Under the pieces are notes generated by a model. The model was not told where the DNA came from. It did no database searches and saw only the letters and a program-made list of their open reading frames with translations. Positions 26,236 through 37,088 of a stretch of 64,000 nt of DNA are shown piece by piece. Every line of letters starts with the position of its first letter. The first letter of the stretch is position 1. The stretch is from Roseiarcus sp963835215 (GTDB lineage: Bacteria > Pseudomonadota > Alphaproteobacteria > Rhizobiales > Beijerinckiaceae). The position numbers were made by a program, and so were the translations under genes. The DNA lies in assembly GCA_963835215.1 (NCBI GenBank), contig CAWIES010000001.1, positions 62,001 through 126,000 on the forward strand, written 5' to 3'.

Positions 26236-27695
26236 ACATCCTCGTCATCAGCAATATCTTTCCGCCCGAGATTCTCGGCGGCTATGAGCTTATTTGCAGC
26301 GCCGTCGCCAGAGCGCTTTGCGCGCGCGGCCATTCCGTGACTGTGCTGACAAGCGGCGCGCGCGGCAAAGAAGATGGCGACGTCGCAATCGACAGGCGTC
26401 TCGAATTTACCAACATCTATGAAGGCGAGATCGATGCGACCGATCAAATCCGTGCGCGGGCGATCAATGAGAACAACGCGAAAATAATCTACGAGCAGGT
26501 TTCACAATCGAAATGCGATGTCGTTCTTGCGTTCAATCTGCTCGGCCTCGGCGGATTGCAGATCGTCGATACGCTTAATTTTTGTGAGGTTCCTTGGGTC
26601 TGGTATCTCGCCGACAGTGTGCCAAGCCAATTGATGTCGCACCTGCCAGCCGAGTTGCTGGACCTATTTGAGTGTTCAGCGACGCGAACGTTCGTTTGCG
26701 ACAACGCGATCTTTATGAGTCGACGTCTTCGGATGGAACTGTCGGAGCAAAACGTCATGTTCCGGGCGGGGATCAGTGTTTTGCCCGGATTCGTCGATCT
26801 GCGCCGTGTCGACGATTTCAATCGACCGCCGCCAACCGATCGCGCGTGCTCGAAATTCGTTGCGATCGGCAGTATGAGCCAAGAAAAGGGCACCGACCTT
26901 ATTATCGAGACCGCCGCCAGATTGTCAGCGTCAGGGCGGCAATTTTCAGTCGACATCTACGGGCCCGGCGACGCCAAGAAATACCGGCGAAAAATCGCTG
27001 AGCTTGGCGTTGGCGCTTACGTCAGAGTCATGGGGAAAATCGAACCGACGGCGGTGCTCTCGACCATCGGCGGTTACGACGCCCTATTATTTCCCACTTG
27101 GAATCGCGAACCCTTCGGCTTGGTCGCGCTTGAGGCGGGCGCGGCCGGGTTGGTTCCGATCATCACGATTGGCGCTGGGGTGACCGAGGTTTTGCGGGAA
27201 GGCGTCGACTTCATCGGCGTCGATCGGAGCGTCGAGTCCCTCAGTCTCGCCATGACGCGGGCGATGACCGATCCGAGAGTCTTCGATATCGCGGCGTCTT
27301 GTCGGCGACGCGTTTTATCCGAGTTTTCTATCGACAAGACGGTGGAGGCGATCGATCAAATCCTGGCGGAGACCGGGTCGAAACGGGCGCCGAGTGTGGA
27401 GCGTGGAAGAGAGCAAAGCTTTTTGGCGTTGTTGGAGACGCGTAGGAAAGTCGCGGAAAAAGGCGTTGGAGCGTCTCGCCGTATCGCGGAGTCCCGTGAG
27501 CCAACCAGCGGCACGGAATTGCGCGAGGAGGCGAAGTCGCAATTTCGGCTCTGGAAGCGGCACAACCGAGGCGCGCGCCTGCTTTCCACCCAATCGCTTT
27601 TTGGCCGACTCATGCTGACGGCGCTTAAGACCCCATTGATTGAGCTACTCGAACGATTGACGGCTTTGGAGCGGAGCTTGCCGAAAGAGCGGTAG
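26232..27695 (+). CDS. Family 4 glycosyltransferase with C-terminal extension
   Basis: A 487-residue GT-B fold enzyme. The N-terminal MNILVISNIFPPEILGGYEL holds the acceptor-side Gly loop. The C-terminal half has FVAIGSMSQEKGTDLII, GGYDALLFPTWNREPFGLVALEA and GLVPIITIGAGVTEVL. After residue about 385 there is a charged, probably coiled-coil tail (RREQSFLALLETRRKVAEKG to LERLTALERSL) not needed for catalysis, perhaps for membrane or partner contact. It overlaps the preceding GT4 gene by 4 bases. Confidence 0.88.
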   Translation: MNILVISNIFPPEILGGYELICSAVARALCARGHSVTVLTSGARGKEDGDVAIDRRLEFTNIYEGEIDATDQIRARAINENNAKIIYEQVSQSKCDVVLAFNLLGLGGLQIVDTLNFCEVPWVWYLADSVPSQLMSHLPAELLDLFECSATRTFVCDNAIFMSRRLRMELSEQNVMFRAGISVLPGFVDLRRVDDFNRPPPTDRACSKFVAIGSMSQEKGTDLIIETAARLSASGRQFSVDIYGPGDAKKYRRKIAELGVGAYVRVMGKIEPTAVLSTIGGYDALLFPTWNREPFGLVALEAGAAGLVPIITIGAGVTEVLREGVDFIGVDRSVESLSLAMTRAMTDPRVFDIAASCRRRVLSEFSIDKTVEAIDQILAETGSKRAPSVERGREQSFLALLETRRKVAEKGVGASRRIAESREPTSGTELREEAKSQFRLWKRHNRGARLLSTQSLFGRLMLTALKTPLIELLERLTALERSLPKER

Positions 27696-27748
27696 CGCTT
27701 GGACGTTGACGAAGACGCCTGACGTTGCCGGCAAACGGGGGGACAATC

Positions 27749-28683
27749 ATGCGGCGCGTGCTCGTCACCGGCGGAGCGGGATTTCTCGGCTCGCATCTTT
27801 GCGACCGGCTGCTGAGCGACGCCGTCGAAGTGCTCTGCGTCGACAACTTTTTCACCGGCGCCAAGGCGAACGTTCGCCAGCATCTGAGCAATCCGAATTT
27901 CGAACTGATGCGACACGATGTCACCTTTCCGCTTTACGTCGAGGTCGATCGGAATCTTCAACCTGGCGTGCCCGGCCTCGCCCATTCATTACCAGCACGA
28001 TCCGGTCCAGACGACCAAGACCAGCGTGCATGGCGCGATCAATATGCTGGGATTGGCGAAGCGGCTGAAAGCCCGAATTCTTCAGGCCTCGACCTCTGAG
28101 GTCTACGGCGATCCGGAGGTTCACCCGCAGGTGGAGAGCTACTGGGGCCGCGTCAATCCGATCGGCGTCAGAAGTTGCTACGACGAAGGCAAGCGTTGCG
28201 CGGAGACATTGTTCTTCGATTACTGGCGGCACACTGAAGCTAGAGATCAAGGTCATGCGCATTTTCAACACCTACGGCCCGCGCATGCATCCGAACGACG
28301 GTCGTGTGGTGAGCAATTTCATCGTCCAGGCGCTCAAGGGCGAGCCGATCACGATCTACGGCGACGGCTCGCAGACGCGGAGCTTCTGCTACGTCGATGA
28401 CCTGATCGACGGCATGGTGCGGTTGATGAACAGTCCCGCAGACCTTGTCGGTCCGGTCAATGTCGGCAATCCCGACGAATTTAGCATGCTCGAACTGGCG
28501 GAGCTGGTGCAGGAGACGGTTGCCGCCAAGGTGAAGATCCAATTCCTGCCGCTGCCGCAGGACGACCCGAAGCATCGCCGGCCCGACATATCGCTGGCGA
28601 AAGCGGCGCTCGATTGGGAGCCCAAGGTCTCGCTGCGCGATGGCCTGAAGGAGACTGTCGCCTACTTTCGTCGCACGCTTTAA
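27749..28683 (+). pseudogene. UDP-glucuronate decarboxylase-like SDR, two frameshifts
   Basis: Pieces in three frames join into one extended short-chain dehydrogenase of about 310 residues: MRRVLVTGGAGFLGSHLCDR, then IFNLACPASPIHYQHDPVQT and STSEVYGDPEVHPQ, then the catalytic YxxxK in SCYDEGKRCAE, and finally NTYGPRMHPNDGRVVSNFI and SFCYVDDLIDGM. This pattern is diagnostic for UDP-xylose synthase (UXS). One inserted base near 27953 and one near 28235 break it. If these are sequencing errors the enzyme makes UDP-xylose for the glycan cluster. Start ATG at 27749, with GGGG before it. Confidence 0.85.
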
Positions 28684-28696
28684 GAGGGCGGCGCGC

Positions 28697-29890
28697 CTAC
28701 CCAACGATGTGGCGCTTGTCGACAACCGGCTCGGCCCATTCGAACGCGCCCTCTGGGTAGTGGCCGGCCCAGTCGCGATAGGGCGTCATGCGGGCCGGGA
28801 CGCCGACGTAATTGGGGAACTGCGGCCCGTATTCGGCATTCGCCGACCAGTGCGTCGCCACCACCCGCTTTCCCAGCAGCAGGGCCTCGTAAATGCTGAG
28901 ACCGAAACCCTCCGAGCGGTGCAGCGAAAGGTAGAGGTCGCACGCCCGATGCAGCGCCGCGATCTCGTCGCCGGTCAGCTCCTCGCTCAGGAGGAGGATG
29001 TTGCCGGCCCCGCCGATCAACTCGCGCAGTTCGTCGAGCACGCGCGAGGTGCGCTTGCCAACCCGCAGCTTCATCACCAGCACCGCGTGCGGGTCGTCGC
29101 CGAAGGCTTGGCGCCAGGCGCGCACATGCGCCCAGGGATTCTTGCGCTCCGGGCAGGAGCGAATGTCCATGATCGCGAGCCCCATATAGGCGTCGGGGGC
29201 GACGCCGAGCCGCGCGCGCATGTCGATGCCGGCGTCGGGCGGGGGCGTGACGGCGTAAGGCACGACCGTCACCGGCAGCTTGAGCGCGCCGCGAAAAGCG
29301 CGCGCGCAGAACGCCGAGGGCGTCCAGACCTCGTGAACCAGGTCTTCGGCAAAGCGCCAGGCCTCGGGAAAAATCGGCGTCTCCCACACCCAGCGTCCGA
29401 CCCGCCAGGCGTGGGCAATGTCGGCCGGGCGCAACAACTGGCAGATCGCGCCCAATGTGTCGGGCTGGCAGAGAAAATAGACGTTTTCGATTGGGCCTTC
29501 GAGGTCGAGGAGGCGCGGGGGCGCGCCCTTGAGATAGGGGCCGATGTCGATCGCCGTCACTTTTGTGTGCTTGGCCCGCAGCGGCTCGAGGTCGTAGGCG
29601 GCGGCGCGGCCAAGGCCGTGCGCGCCGGAGAACTCGCCTAGCACCAGCGCCGGCCCGCTTGTCGGGCGCGCGTTCGCGTCCCTAGCGAAGGCGAGCGTTT
29701 GGGCGACGCGCTCGCGCGCCCAGCGGCGGCGGCGCACCGGCAGGCGCAGGCGATACCAGATGTGCCTCGCCGTCCAGCGCCGCAGCAGCCAGCGCAGCGG
29801 CGTGCGCGCGGGCGCCTCGACCACGCTCGCCCGCTCCGCGCAATCGCGCAGCAGGTCCGCCGTCAAAGCTGGCTCAAACCGGTAGGCCAT
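28697..29890 (-). CDS. GT4-type glycosyltransferase
   Basis: About 397 residues from the ATG at 29890 (an earlier ATG at 29926 is possible). Features are ALVLGEFSGAHGLGRAAAYD near the N-terminus, VWTPSAFCARAF, LAIMDIRSCPERKNPWAHVRAW, and the UDP-sugar site YLSLHRSEGFGLSIYEALLLGKRVVAT. This matches GT4 enzymes found in rhizobial polysaccharide loci. It is convergent with the UXS gene, 13 bases away, and follows glf on the minus strand. Confidence 0.85.
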   Translation of the reverse strand: MAYRFEPALTADLLRDCAERASVVEAPARTPLRWLLRRWTARHIWYRLRLPVRRRRWARERVAQTLAFARDANARPTSGPALVLGEFSGAHGLGRAAAYDLEPLRAKHTKVTAIDIGPYLKGAPPRLLDLEGPIENVYFLCQPDTLGAICQLLRPADIAHAWRVGRWVWETPIFPEAWRFAEDLVHEVWTPSAFCARAFRGALKLPVTVVPYAVTPPPDAGIDMRARLGVAPDAYMGLAIMDIRSCPERKNPWAHVRAWRQAFGDDPHAVLVMKLRVGKRTSRVLDELRELIGGAGNILLLSEELTGDEIAALHRACDLYLSLHRSEGFGLSIYEALLLGKRVVATHWSANAEYGPQFPNYVGVPARMTPYRDWAGHYPEGAFEWAEPVVDKRHIVG

Positions 29891-29928
29891 GCCTTCCTCT
29901 CTCGAGGGTTCGAAATCGGCCTTCACGC

Positions 29929-30058
29929 CGCGTCGAATCGCGCTCGCGTCAGGTTCAGGTCGCCTTGTCCCTTCCCGATCGTCAAGTCGGGCGCGCCGCC
30001 GCCGGTCGACTTTGTAACGCCTCGTCCGAGACGCCGAAGTTGCGGTAACGGGTCAAAG
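29929..30058. repeat. Direct repeat upstream of the GT4 gene (copy 1)
   Basis: About 130 bases that align at roughly 80 percent with 31257-31390, including cgtcaagtcgggcgcg and ggtcgactttgtaacg...gcggtaacgggtc. The two copies flank glf, and each lies just upstream of a minus-strand start. Confidence 0.7.
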
Positions 30059-30091
30059 CCAGCGGCATCGCTTCGCCGCCGCTGACCGCCT

Positions 30092-31237
30092 TCACGGCTC
30101 GACAAAGAACGTTGGAATCGTTTGGCCGCGCGCGATGGCTTCGAGCATCGCCTCGGCCGCGCTCAGCGCCTCGGCGATGGCGCCGTCCATGTCGAGATAG
30201 CGATAGGCGCCGAGCCGCCCAACGAAGCTGACGCCCGGCGTCGCTTTGGCGAGTTGGGTGTAGCGCGCGAGCATCGCCTGCTCGTTGACTTGGCGAATGG
30301 GATAGTAGGGCGCATCGCTTGGGCCGCAGGCGCGACTGAACTCGCGATAGCAGATGGTGCCTTCGATGTCGGCCTTTTCCCACGGCGCGAAATGCCTGTG
30401 CTCGGTCACCCGCGTGAAGGGGACGCTTTCGTCGCAGTAGTTGAGCACCGCAGTTCCCTGGGCATCGCCAGTGCTGCGAAAAACCTCGAAATCGAGCGTG
30501 CGATAGCCAAGCCGCCCAAGCCGGAAGCCGAAGAAGCGATCGATCGGCCCGCTGTAGACGATATGGGCGAAGGTCTCGTCGAGTTCCTCGAAGCGGACGC
30601 CGAGCCGAACTTCGAGCCGCGGCGTCGCCAGCATGGCGTCCACCATGGCGGTGTAACCCTCGCGCGGGATCGCCTGATGCGGATGGGCGAAATAGCTGTC
30701 GTCGTAGTCGAAGCGCACCGGCAGCCGTTTGAGGATCGAGGCGGGCAATTGCGTTGGGTCGAGACCCCATTGCTTGATCGTGTAGCCGCGAAAGAACGCG
30801 CGATAGAGCTTGTCGCCGATCAGGCTCAGCGCCTGCTCTTCGAAATTGCGCGGATCGGAGATCGCCCGCGCTTGCGCGGCGAGGAAGGCGCGCGCCTCGC
30901 CAGGCGACATCGTCTTGTTGAAAAACTGATTGATCGTCAGAAGATTGATCGGCAGCGAGAACACCCGCCCGCCGGCGACCGCCTGCACGCGGTGGCGATA
31001 GGGCTCCATGACGGCGAAACGCTGGACGTAACTCCAGACGCGCTCGTTGGCGGTGTGAAAGATATGCGGGCCGTAGACATGCGTCATCACGCCGGTTTGC
31101 GCGTCGCGGGCGGTGTGGCAATTGCCGGCGACGTGCTTGCGCTCGTCAACGACGAGGACTTCGTGTCCGGCTTCGGCGAGCGCGCGCCCTATCGTCGCGC
31201 CGCTGAACCCCGCGCCGACAATCGCGTATCTAGGCAA
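30092..31237 (-). CDS. glf: UDP-galactopyranose mutase
   Basis: This flavoenzyme interconverts UDP-galactopyranose and UDP-galactofuranose, the donor for Galf in surface glycans. The N-terminal FAD motif is YAIVGAGFSGATIGRALA, followed by RKHVAGNCHT, YGPHIFHTAN, KQWGLDPTQLP and a terminal GRLGAYRYLDMDGAIAEAL. Length fits the family (about 380). I prefer the TTG at 31237 (GGAG 5-8 bases before) because UGM normally starts right at the FAD strand. An in-frame ATG at 31318 would add an atypical 27 residues that lie in the repeated non-coding element. Confidence 0.93.
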   Translation of the reverse strand: MPRYAIVGAGFSGATIGRALAEAGHEVLVVDERKHVAGNCHTARDAQTGVMTHVYGPHIFHTANERVWSYVQRFAVMEPYRHRVQAVAGGRVFSLPINLLTINQFFNKTMSPGEARAFLAAQARAISDPRNFEEQALSLIGDKLYRAFFRGYTIKQWGLDPTQLPASILKRLPVRFDYDDSYFAHPHQAIPREGYTAMVDAMLATPRLEVRLGVRFEELDETFAHIVYSGPIDRFFGFRLGRLGYRTLDFEVFRSTGDAQGTAVLNYCDESVPFTRVTEHRHFAPWEKADIEGTICYREFSRACGPSDAPYYPIRQVNEQAMLARYTQLAKATPGVSFVGRLGAYRYLDMDGAIAEALSAAEAMLEAIARGQTIPTFFVEP

Positions 31238-31695
31238 CCTTGGCTCCGTCGACGAGTGAAGCCGCGTCGATCGCGCTTGCGTGCGGCTGAGGTCGCCTTG
31301 CCCCCACGCCATCGTCAAGGCGGGCGCGGCGTCGTCGGTCGGCTTTGTAACGTCCGATCCGAGACGCTGAAGTCGTGGTAACGGGTCGAGGCTCGCGAGC
31401 TTCGGCGATTGTCTCGACGTTGCGTTGGGGAAGATGCGGATTGCGCGCTTACGACGGCGGCGGCGTCAAGTCCCAGACGACAACTGTCAAATTCGAGCCG
31501 ACCCGCCAACCTTCGACGGCCGTTCACATTTCCAGTATCGGTCCGATTTCGCGATTTGCTGCGCCGCAATGTGGGCCTATATAAATCGCGTCTCGTGTCT
31601 CGACCGGTCTTGAATCGGCCAAGCGCCACATCGCGGAACTACGCCACCGAGTCTCTCGCGGGCGCCGGCCGCGAGTTTTGGAATTGCCGCCGGTC
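31238..31695. other. Divergent intergenic region between glf and the MFS gene
   Basis: 458 bases with no supported gene. The left third is the repeat listed separately. Promoters for glf (minus) and the transporter (plus) must lie here, but I see no clear boxes. Confidence 0.45.
31257..31390. repeat. Direct repeat upstream of glf (copy 2)
   Basis: Counterpart of 29929-30058. Conservation of a non-coding element at the same position relative to two neighbouring genes suggests either a shared promoter region or a duplicated gene boundary. Confidence 0.7.
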
Positions 31696-33163
31696 ATGTC
31701 GGAACTCACGTCCTCGCAGGTCTTCGCCCGTCCGAGGCCTAACTACCGCGTAACAGCCCTGATCGTCGCCAGCGCGCTCTTCATGGAGCAGCTCGACTCG
31801 ACCGTGCTGGCGACCGCGCTGCCGACGATGGCCCGCTATTTCGACGTTTCGCCCTCGCATATGAGCATCGCGCTTACGTCTTATCTGTTGAGCCTTGCGG
31901 TGCTGATTCCCGCCAGCAGCCACATCGCCGACAGGTTTGGCGCCCGCACCGTGTTCTCCAGCGCGATCGTCGTCTTCACGCTGAGTTCGATCCTGTGCGC
32001 GCAGGCGCAGAGCCTTCCCATGCTGGTCGTCGCCCGGCTGCTGCAGGGCGCCGGCGGGGCGATGATGATCCCGGTCGGCCGCCTCGTGCTGCTGCGCAGC
32101 GTCGATCGCGCCGATCTCGTCTCGGCGATGAGCTGGTTCCTGTTGCCCGGCCTGATCGGTCCAATCCTCGGCCCGCCGGTCGGCGGCCTGATCGTCACCT
32201 ATCTCGATTGGCGCTGGATCTTCTACATCAACATTCCGATCGGGATTGTCGGCGTCGTCCTGGCGAGAGTGTTCATCCAGAACACGCGCTCGCCGACGCG
32301 CCAGCCGTTCGACGTGCGGGGGTTCATGCTCTCGGGGGTGGCGCTGGCCTGCCTGCTGTTCGGCTTCGAGATGACGAGCCGGGGCGTCGGCGAGACCTCG
32401 ATCGCGCTCGAGCTGATCGGCGCCGGCCTCGTCAGCGGCGCCGCCTATGTCGTCTACGCCCTGCGCGCGCGCGCCGTGACCCCGATCCTCGATCTGAGCC
32501 TGATGCGGATCAAGACGTTTCAGGTGTCGATGGTCGCCGGGTCGCTGTCGCGCATCACGCAGGGCGCCCAGCCGTTTCTGTTGCCGCTGATGATGCAACT
32601 CGCCTTTGGCATGTCGGCGGCGCAGAGCGGCCTGCTGACCTTCGCGACCGCCTGCGGCGCGATGATGATGAAGGCGGACCGCGGCGCCGATCCTGCGGCG
32701 CTTCGGCTTTCGCCGCACTTTGATCTGGAACGGGATTCTGTCCAGTCTGCTGTACGCGGTCTGCGCCGCATTCCGGGCGGACTGGCCGCATTGGGCGATG
32801 TTCGTCGTGCTGGCGGTCTGCGGCTTCTCGATGTCGCTGCAGTTCACCGCCTACAACACGGTGGCCTATGACGACATGCCCGTCGAACGCACCGCCGCGG
32901 CCAACAGCTTTTATACGACGTTCCAGCAATTGGTGCTGTCGTTTGGCATCTGCACGGGAGCGCTGGCGCTGACGCTGTCGAGGACCATCGCCGGACATCC
33001 GCACGCCAGCGTCAGCGATTTCTCGACAGCGTTCCTGATCGTCACCGCGATCTCGCTCATCGCCGCCCCGGTGTGCTTCGGATACCCGCGCAATGCAGGG
33101 GCGGAGATGAGCGGGCATCGGCACAAGCGTGAGGAGATCGAGGTCGAGTCGGCCTCGACATAG
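31696..33163 (+). CDS. MFS drug transporter (DHA2/EmrB-like), with one apparent frameshift
   Basis: The N-terminal part has LFMEQLDSTVLATALPTMARYF, the motif A region (HIADRFGARTVFSSAIV), and motif C-like LLPGLIGPILGPPVGGLIVTYLDWRWIFYINIPIG. These signatures belong to the 14-helix DHA2 family of proton-driven drug exporters. The frame breaks near 32676; removing one G connects MMMKA to APILRRFGFRRTLIWNG and the final helices to the stop at 33163. Total about 489 residues, as expected. It is not obviously linked to the glycan genes. Confidence 0.85.
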
Positions 33164-33194
33164 TCCGCCAAATCGCCCCGCGGCTACGACAGGC

Positions 33195-35388
33195 TCATGC
33201 TTCGAGCTGGTGGATCGTCCGGTTCGCCTGGCGGAGGCGGACGCTGAGTTCGCGGCCGAGCGCGGACAGAATTTTGACGGCGACGTCCGGCTCCTTCGCC
33301 TGCAGGGCGAGAAAATCGTCGGCGCCGAGCGCAAATACGGTCAATCCATCGTCGGCCGTGACCGTCGCCGAGCGAGGTCCGCGGTCAAGGATCGCAAGTT
33401 CGCCGAACACGGTTCCCGGCGCGAAGGTGGCGAGGCGGATGTCGCGATTGTTTGAGACAAGGTGGACGCTCGCCCGTCCGCGCGTCACCAGGAAGAGATG
33501 CGATCCCGGATCGCCCTCGCTGAAGACTGTACTGCCGGCCTGCGCGTCCCGGCGCTCGAGGTAGGGACGGAGCCGCGCGATCTGATCGGGCGTCAAATCC
33601 CGCAGGAGCGCGACTTTTTCCAGCGGCGTTTCGGCCTCTGCATCCTCGACCAAACCGCAAGAACGGAGCAGATCGTCCTCGGCCTGTTCGACGGCGCGGT
33701 CGGCGTCGCGAGCGCGCCGGCCCGGCGCCTCGGCCAACCGCTCGGCGATCTCGCTATTGGGACGCAGCACCAGAGTCAGCGCAACGCCCCGGCGCGCGAT
33801 ATCGGCGTCGATCTCCGCGAGGATTTGCGCGCCGGTCGAGTCGATCTCGGTGACGCGGCGCAAATCGAGGATCAACGTCCGTGTCGCGTGCGCGGTCTCG
33901 ACCTCGATGATCTGCGCGAGGCGCTCGGCGCTGCCGAAGAACAAGGCGCCCTGCAACTCGATCACCATGATTGAAGCGCCCTCGGCGTCAAGGATTTTCA
34001 TCGCGTCTTGCGCCCGCGCCTTGCGCGACCGCACGGTGTCGCAGCGGTAGAGGCGTCGTACGCTCGATCGGCTCATGCGCAGGAGGAACAGCGACACCGC
34101 GAGGGCGAGCCCGAGGAAGACCGCGAGCACGATATTCGTCGCTATAGCGAGAATCGACACGACGATGGCGACGCCGAGATCGAGCGCGACCTCGCGCTTT
34201 CCCGCCGCGCCGCGCTTGAGCAGGCGCAGCGTCGCCGCCACGCTCCACGGATCGACATGTCGCACCGCCACGACCATGATGACGGCGGACAGCACGGAGC
34301 GCGGCAGACCGGCGACGAGGGGGAAGCCGATCAGGACCGTCGCGAGCAGCGCCCCGGCGTTGACCACGCCGGAACGCCAGGAGTGTCCGCCGAACGCGCG
34401 GTTCGTCGCGCTGGCCCCGATGTTGATGCCGCTGGTTATGCCGCCGGCGGTCGCGGAGACCGCGTTGGCCAGGCCGAGGCGCACCAGCATACGGTTGCTG
34501 TCGGCGTGCCGCTCGCCCGGCGCCCCGGCCAGCCGGGCGCACAGCATCGCGTCGATCGCCGCGATCAGCGCCAGCGCCACCGCGCCAGGAATGATGATGT
34601 CCGCTAGGGCGGCAAGGCGATAAAGGATCGCGGGGTCGGTCAATTCAATCGCGGGCAACGGCACGATTGCGCTCGCGGGGGGCAGGCCGATCGTGGGGCC
34701 GAGCGCCGCCGAGAACCCGCTAAACGCCAGCCCGTAGTAGACAGCGGCGCCGATGGCGAGGCCGACCAGCAACGGCGGTACGCGAGTCGCGATCCGGCCC
34801 GCGTGCCACATGGCCGCGAACGTAATCGCAGCGACGATTACGCTCAGCGGTTTCGCGTCGGCGAGCTGCCCGAGCGCCCGGGTGAAGGGCACGTTGCGGG
34901 TGTAGCCGAGGATGTTGCCGAGCTGCACGAGGAACAGCAGCGCCGCCGCCATGTTTTGAAAGCCGGCCATGACGGGATGGGGCGCAAATTTGATCAGCGT
35001 GCCGAGGCGCAGGAGGCCAAACAGGGCCTGAAAGACGCCGCCGAGCCCGATGATCACGAACAGCACCAGGAGCGTGAAAGAGATGGAAGCCCCTTCGAGC
35101 CCCGGCGCCGTCGAATGCGCCAACGAATACAGGAGGGCGCCGAGGAAAAACGTCGTGGTGACGCGCGGCGCGTAGACTGTCGTGCTGCGATCGCCGAGGA
35201 CGACGCTGATGCAGCCCGCGACGAGCGCCGAAATCAGGCCGGCGAGGGCGCCGCGCGCCGAAATAGGCGTCGCCCATCGTGACGAAGACGAACATGCCAT
35301 AGCCGAGGGCGAGCGGAATCGCGACGGCGGCGGACACCAACCCGCCGGTGACGTCCTTGCGTAAGCTCTCCACCCAAGAGTCCGTCAT
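33195..35388 (-). CDS. SulP anion transporter with STAS and cyclic-nucleotide domains, one apparent frameshift
   Basis: The order is: membrane domain (LRKDVTGGLVSAAVAIPLALGYGMF start, then GISGINIGAS-like loops), STAS domain near residues 440-530 (VIELQGALFFGSAERL, LDLRRVTEIDSTGAQIL), linker, and a C-terminal Crp-like cNMP-binding domain (GSTVFSEGDPGSHLFLVTRG, GTVFGELAILDRGPRSATV). Likely an inner-membrane sulfate/bicarbonate-type carrier gated by a cyclic nucleotide. The first 40 residues lie one frame away; deleting one G near 35259 restores the protein from the ATG at 35388. Confidence 0.87.
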
Positions 35389-35572
35389 CGGCTCGCCCGG
35401 CTCCCTGCCCCGCCGTCTCAAATCGCCGACCGCTCGACTTCGCGATGGTCCATCCGAGGAGCTCGATGCCCACGGTCTCGCGAAAAGCTGCGCCCTTATT
35501 GCAATTTCGACAAGTACAAGCCGGCGAAGGCGCCCGCCAAATCGAGCGGCGCGTCTTTATCCGCAGTCGCCG

Positions 35573-37088
35573 CTATGAGAGGCTCAACCGGATCATTTGG
35601 TAGGAGTAGGGCGGCAGCTTCGCGGTCAGCGCGCCGTCGGCGACCGCCGCATGCGAGCCTTTCTTCGGCGTCACGCTCAACGGCGCAGCGAGTGTGTTGG
35701 TCGCTTCGAGATCGGGGCTGGTCATCACCTGATGGTCGACGATCGTGGCGGCGCCGAAGCCGCGCAGCGCGACGTCGAGATCGATCGCTTCCTCGCCGTG
35801 GCGATTGACGGCGAAGAAGGTCAGCGTCCGGTCGTTCGCGTTGTGAACGCAAGAAATGTCGAGATAGGGGACATTGTCGGCGACCTCGGCGTCGTAGCCG
35901 GGGGAGTCGACGCTGAGCTGTAGCGCCTCGCCGCGTCCATAAACGGAAGCAAGATAGTAGGGATAGAAGATCGTCTGGCGCCACGCCGCGCCGTTCGGCT
36001 CGGTCATGATCGGCGCGATCACGTTGACGAGCTGGGCGATGCAGGCGATCTCAACGACGTCGCAGCGGCGGATGAAGGTGTTGAGGATGCAGCCGACCTG
36101 GAGCGCGTCCTCAAAATTATAGGCGTCCTCGAGCAATCTCGGCGCGTGCGGCCAGCCTTTGGCGCCGCCGAGTATCTCGCGGTCCTGGGCATTGGAGTGA
36201 TACCAGACGTTCCATTCGTCGAAGGAGATCGTCACCTTTTTGCGGCTGCGCTTGAGAGCGCGGACGAACTCGATGGTCGAGGCGATGGTCGCGATATAGT
36301 TGTCGAGTTTGGCGTTGAGAGCGAGGTACTCGGCAGTGTTTTTCGCACGGTTGGCGAAATACATGTGCAGCGAGATGTGGTCGACCGCCTCGTAGCAATG
36401 CTCGAGGACGACGCGCTCCCACTCGGGATAGGTCTTCATGTCCGAGTTGGAGGAGCCGCAGACGATCAGCTTCAGCGATTTGTCGAAGGCGCGCAGCGTC
36501 TTGGCGACTTCGTTGGCGAGCCGGCCATACTCGTGGGCGGTCTTGTGGCCGACCTGCCAGGGGCCGTCCATCTCATTGCCAAGGCACCAGTGCTTGACCC
36601 CGAACGGCTCGGCGCGCCCGTTCGCTTTGCGCAGGTCGCCCCAATAGCTGCCGGTCGGGCCGTTGACGTATTCGACGAAGTTGCGCGCTTCGTCGAGGCC
36701 GCGCGAGCCGAGGTTAATCGCCAGCATCATCTCCGTGCCGACCGAGTCGCACCAGGCGGCGAACTCGTGCACGCCGACCGCGTTCGAGTCGGAGGTGTGC
36801 CAGGCGAGATCGAGCCGTGTCGGGCGCTTCTCGCGCGGCCCGACCCCGTCCTCCCAATTGTAGGCCGACACGAAATTGCCGCCCGGATAACGCACGATCG
36901 GAACCTTGAGTTCGCGCACGAGGTCGATCACGTCGCGCGCGCATGCCGTTGGCGTCGGCGCTCGGATGGCCGGGCTCGTAGATGCCGGTGTAGATCGCGC
37001 GCCCGAGGTGCTCAAGGAAAGCGCCGTACAGCCGGTCGTCGATCGAGGCGATGCGATAGTCGCGATGGGCGGTCGCCGAGGCTTTCAT
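35573..37088 (-). CDS. GH51 alpha-L-arabinofuranosidase, with one apparent frameshift
   Basis: Removes terminal arabinofuranose from plant arabinoxylan and arabinan fragments. Visible are DDRLYGAFLEHLGRAIYTGIYEP at the N-terminus, VPIVRYPGGNFVSAYNWEDG, the acid/base Glu in WCLGNEMDGPWQVGH, and the nucleophile Glu in ISFDEWNVWY. No signal peptide, so it acts in the cytoplasm on imported oligosaccharides. The frame breaks near 36937 (one extra base in CGCGCGC); correction gives GMRRDVIDLVREL as in relatives. Start ATG at 37088 with GGAGG before it. It is divergent from the sugar ABC transporter, with a candidate operator between. Confidence 0.9.
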
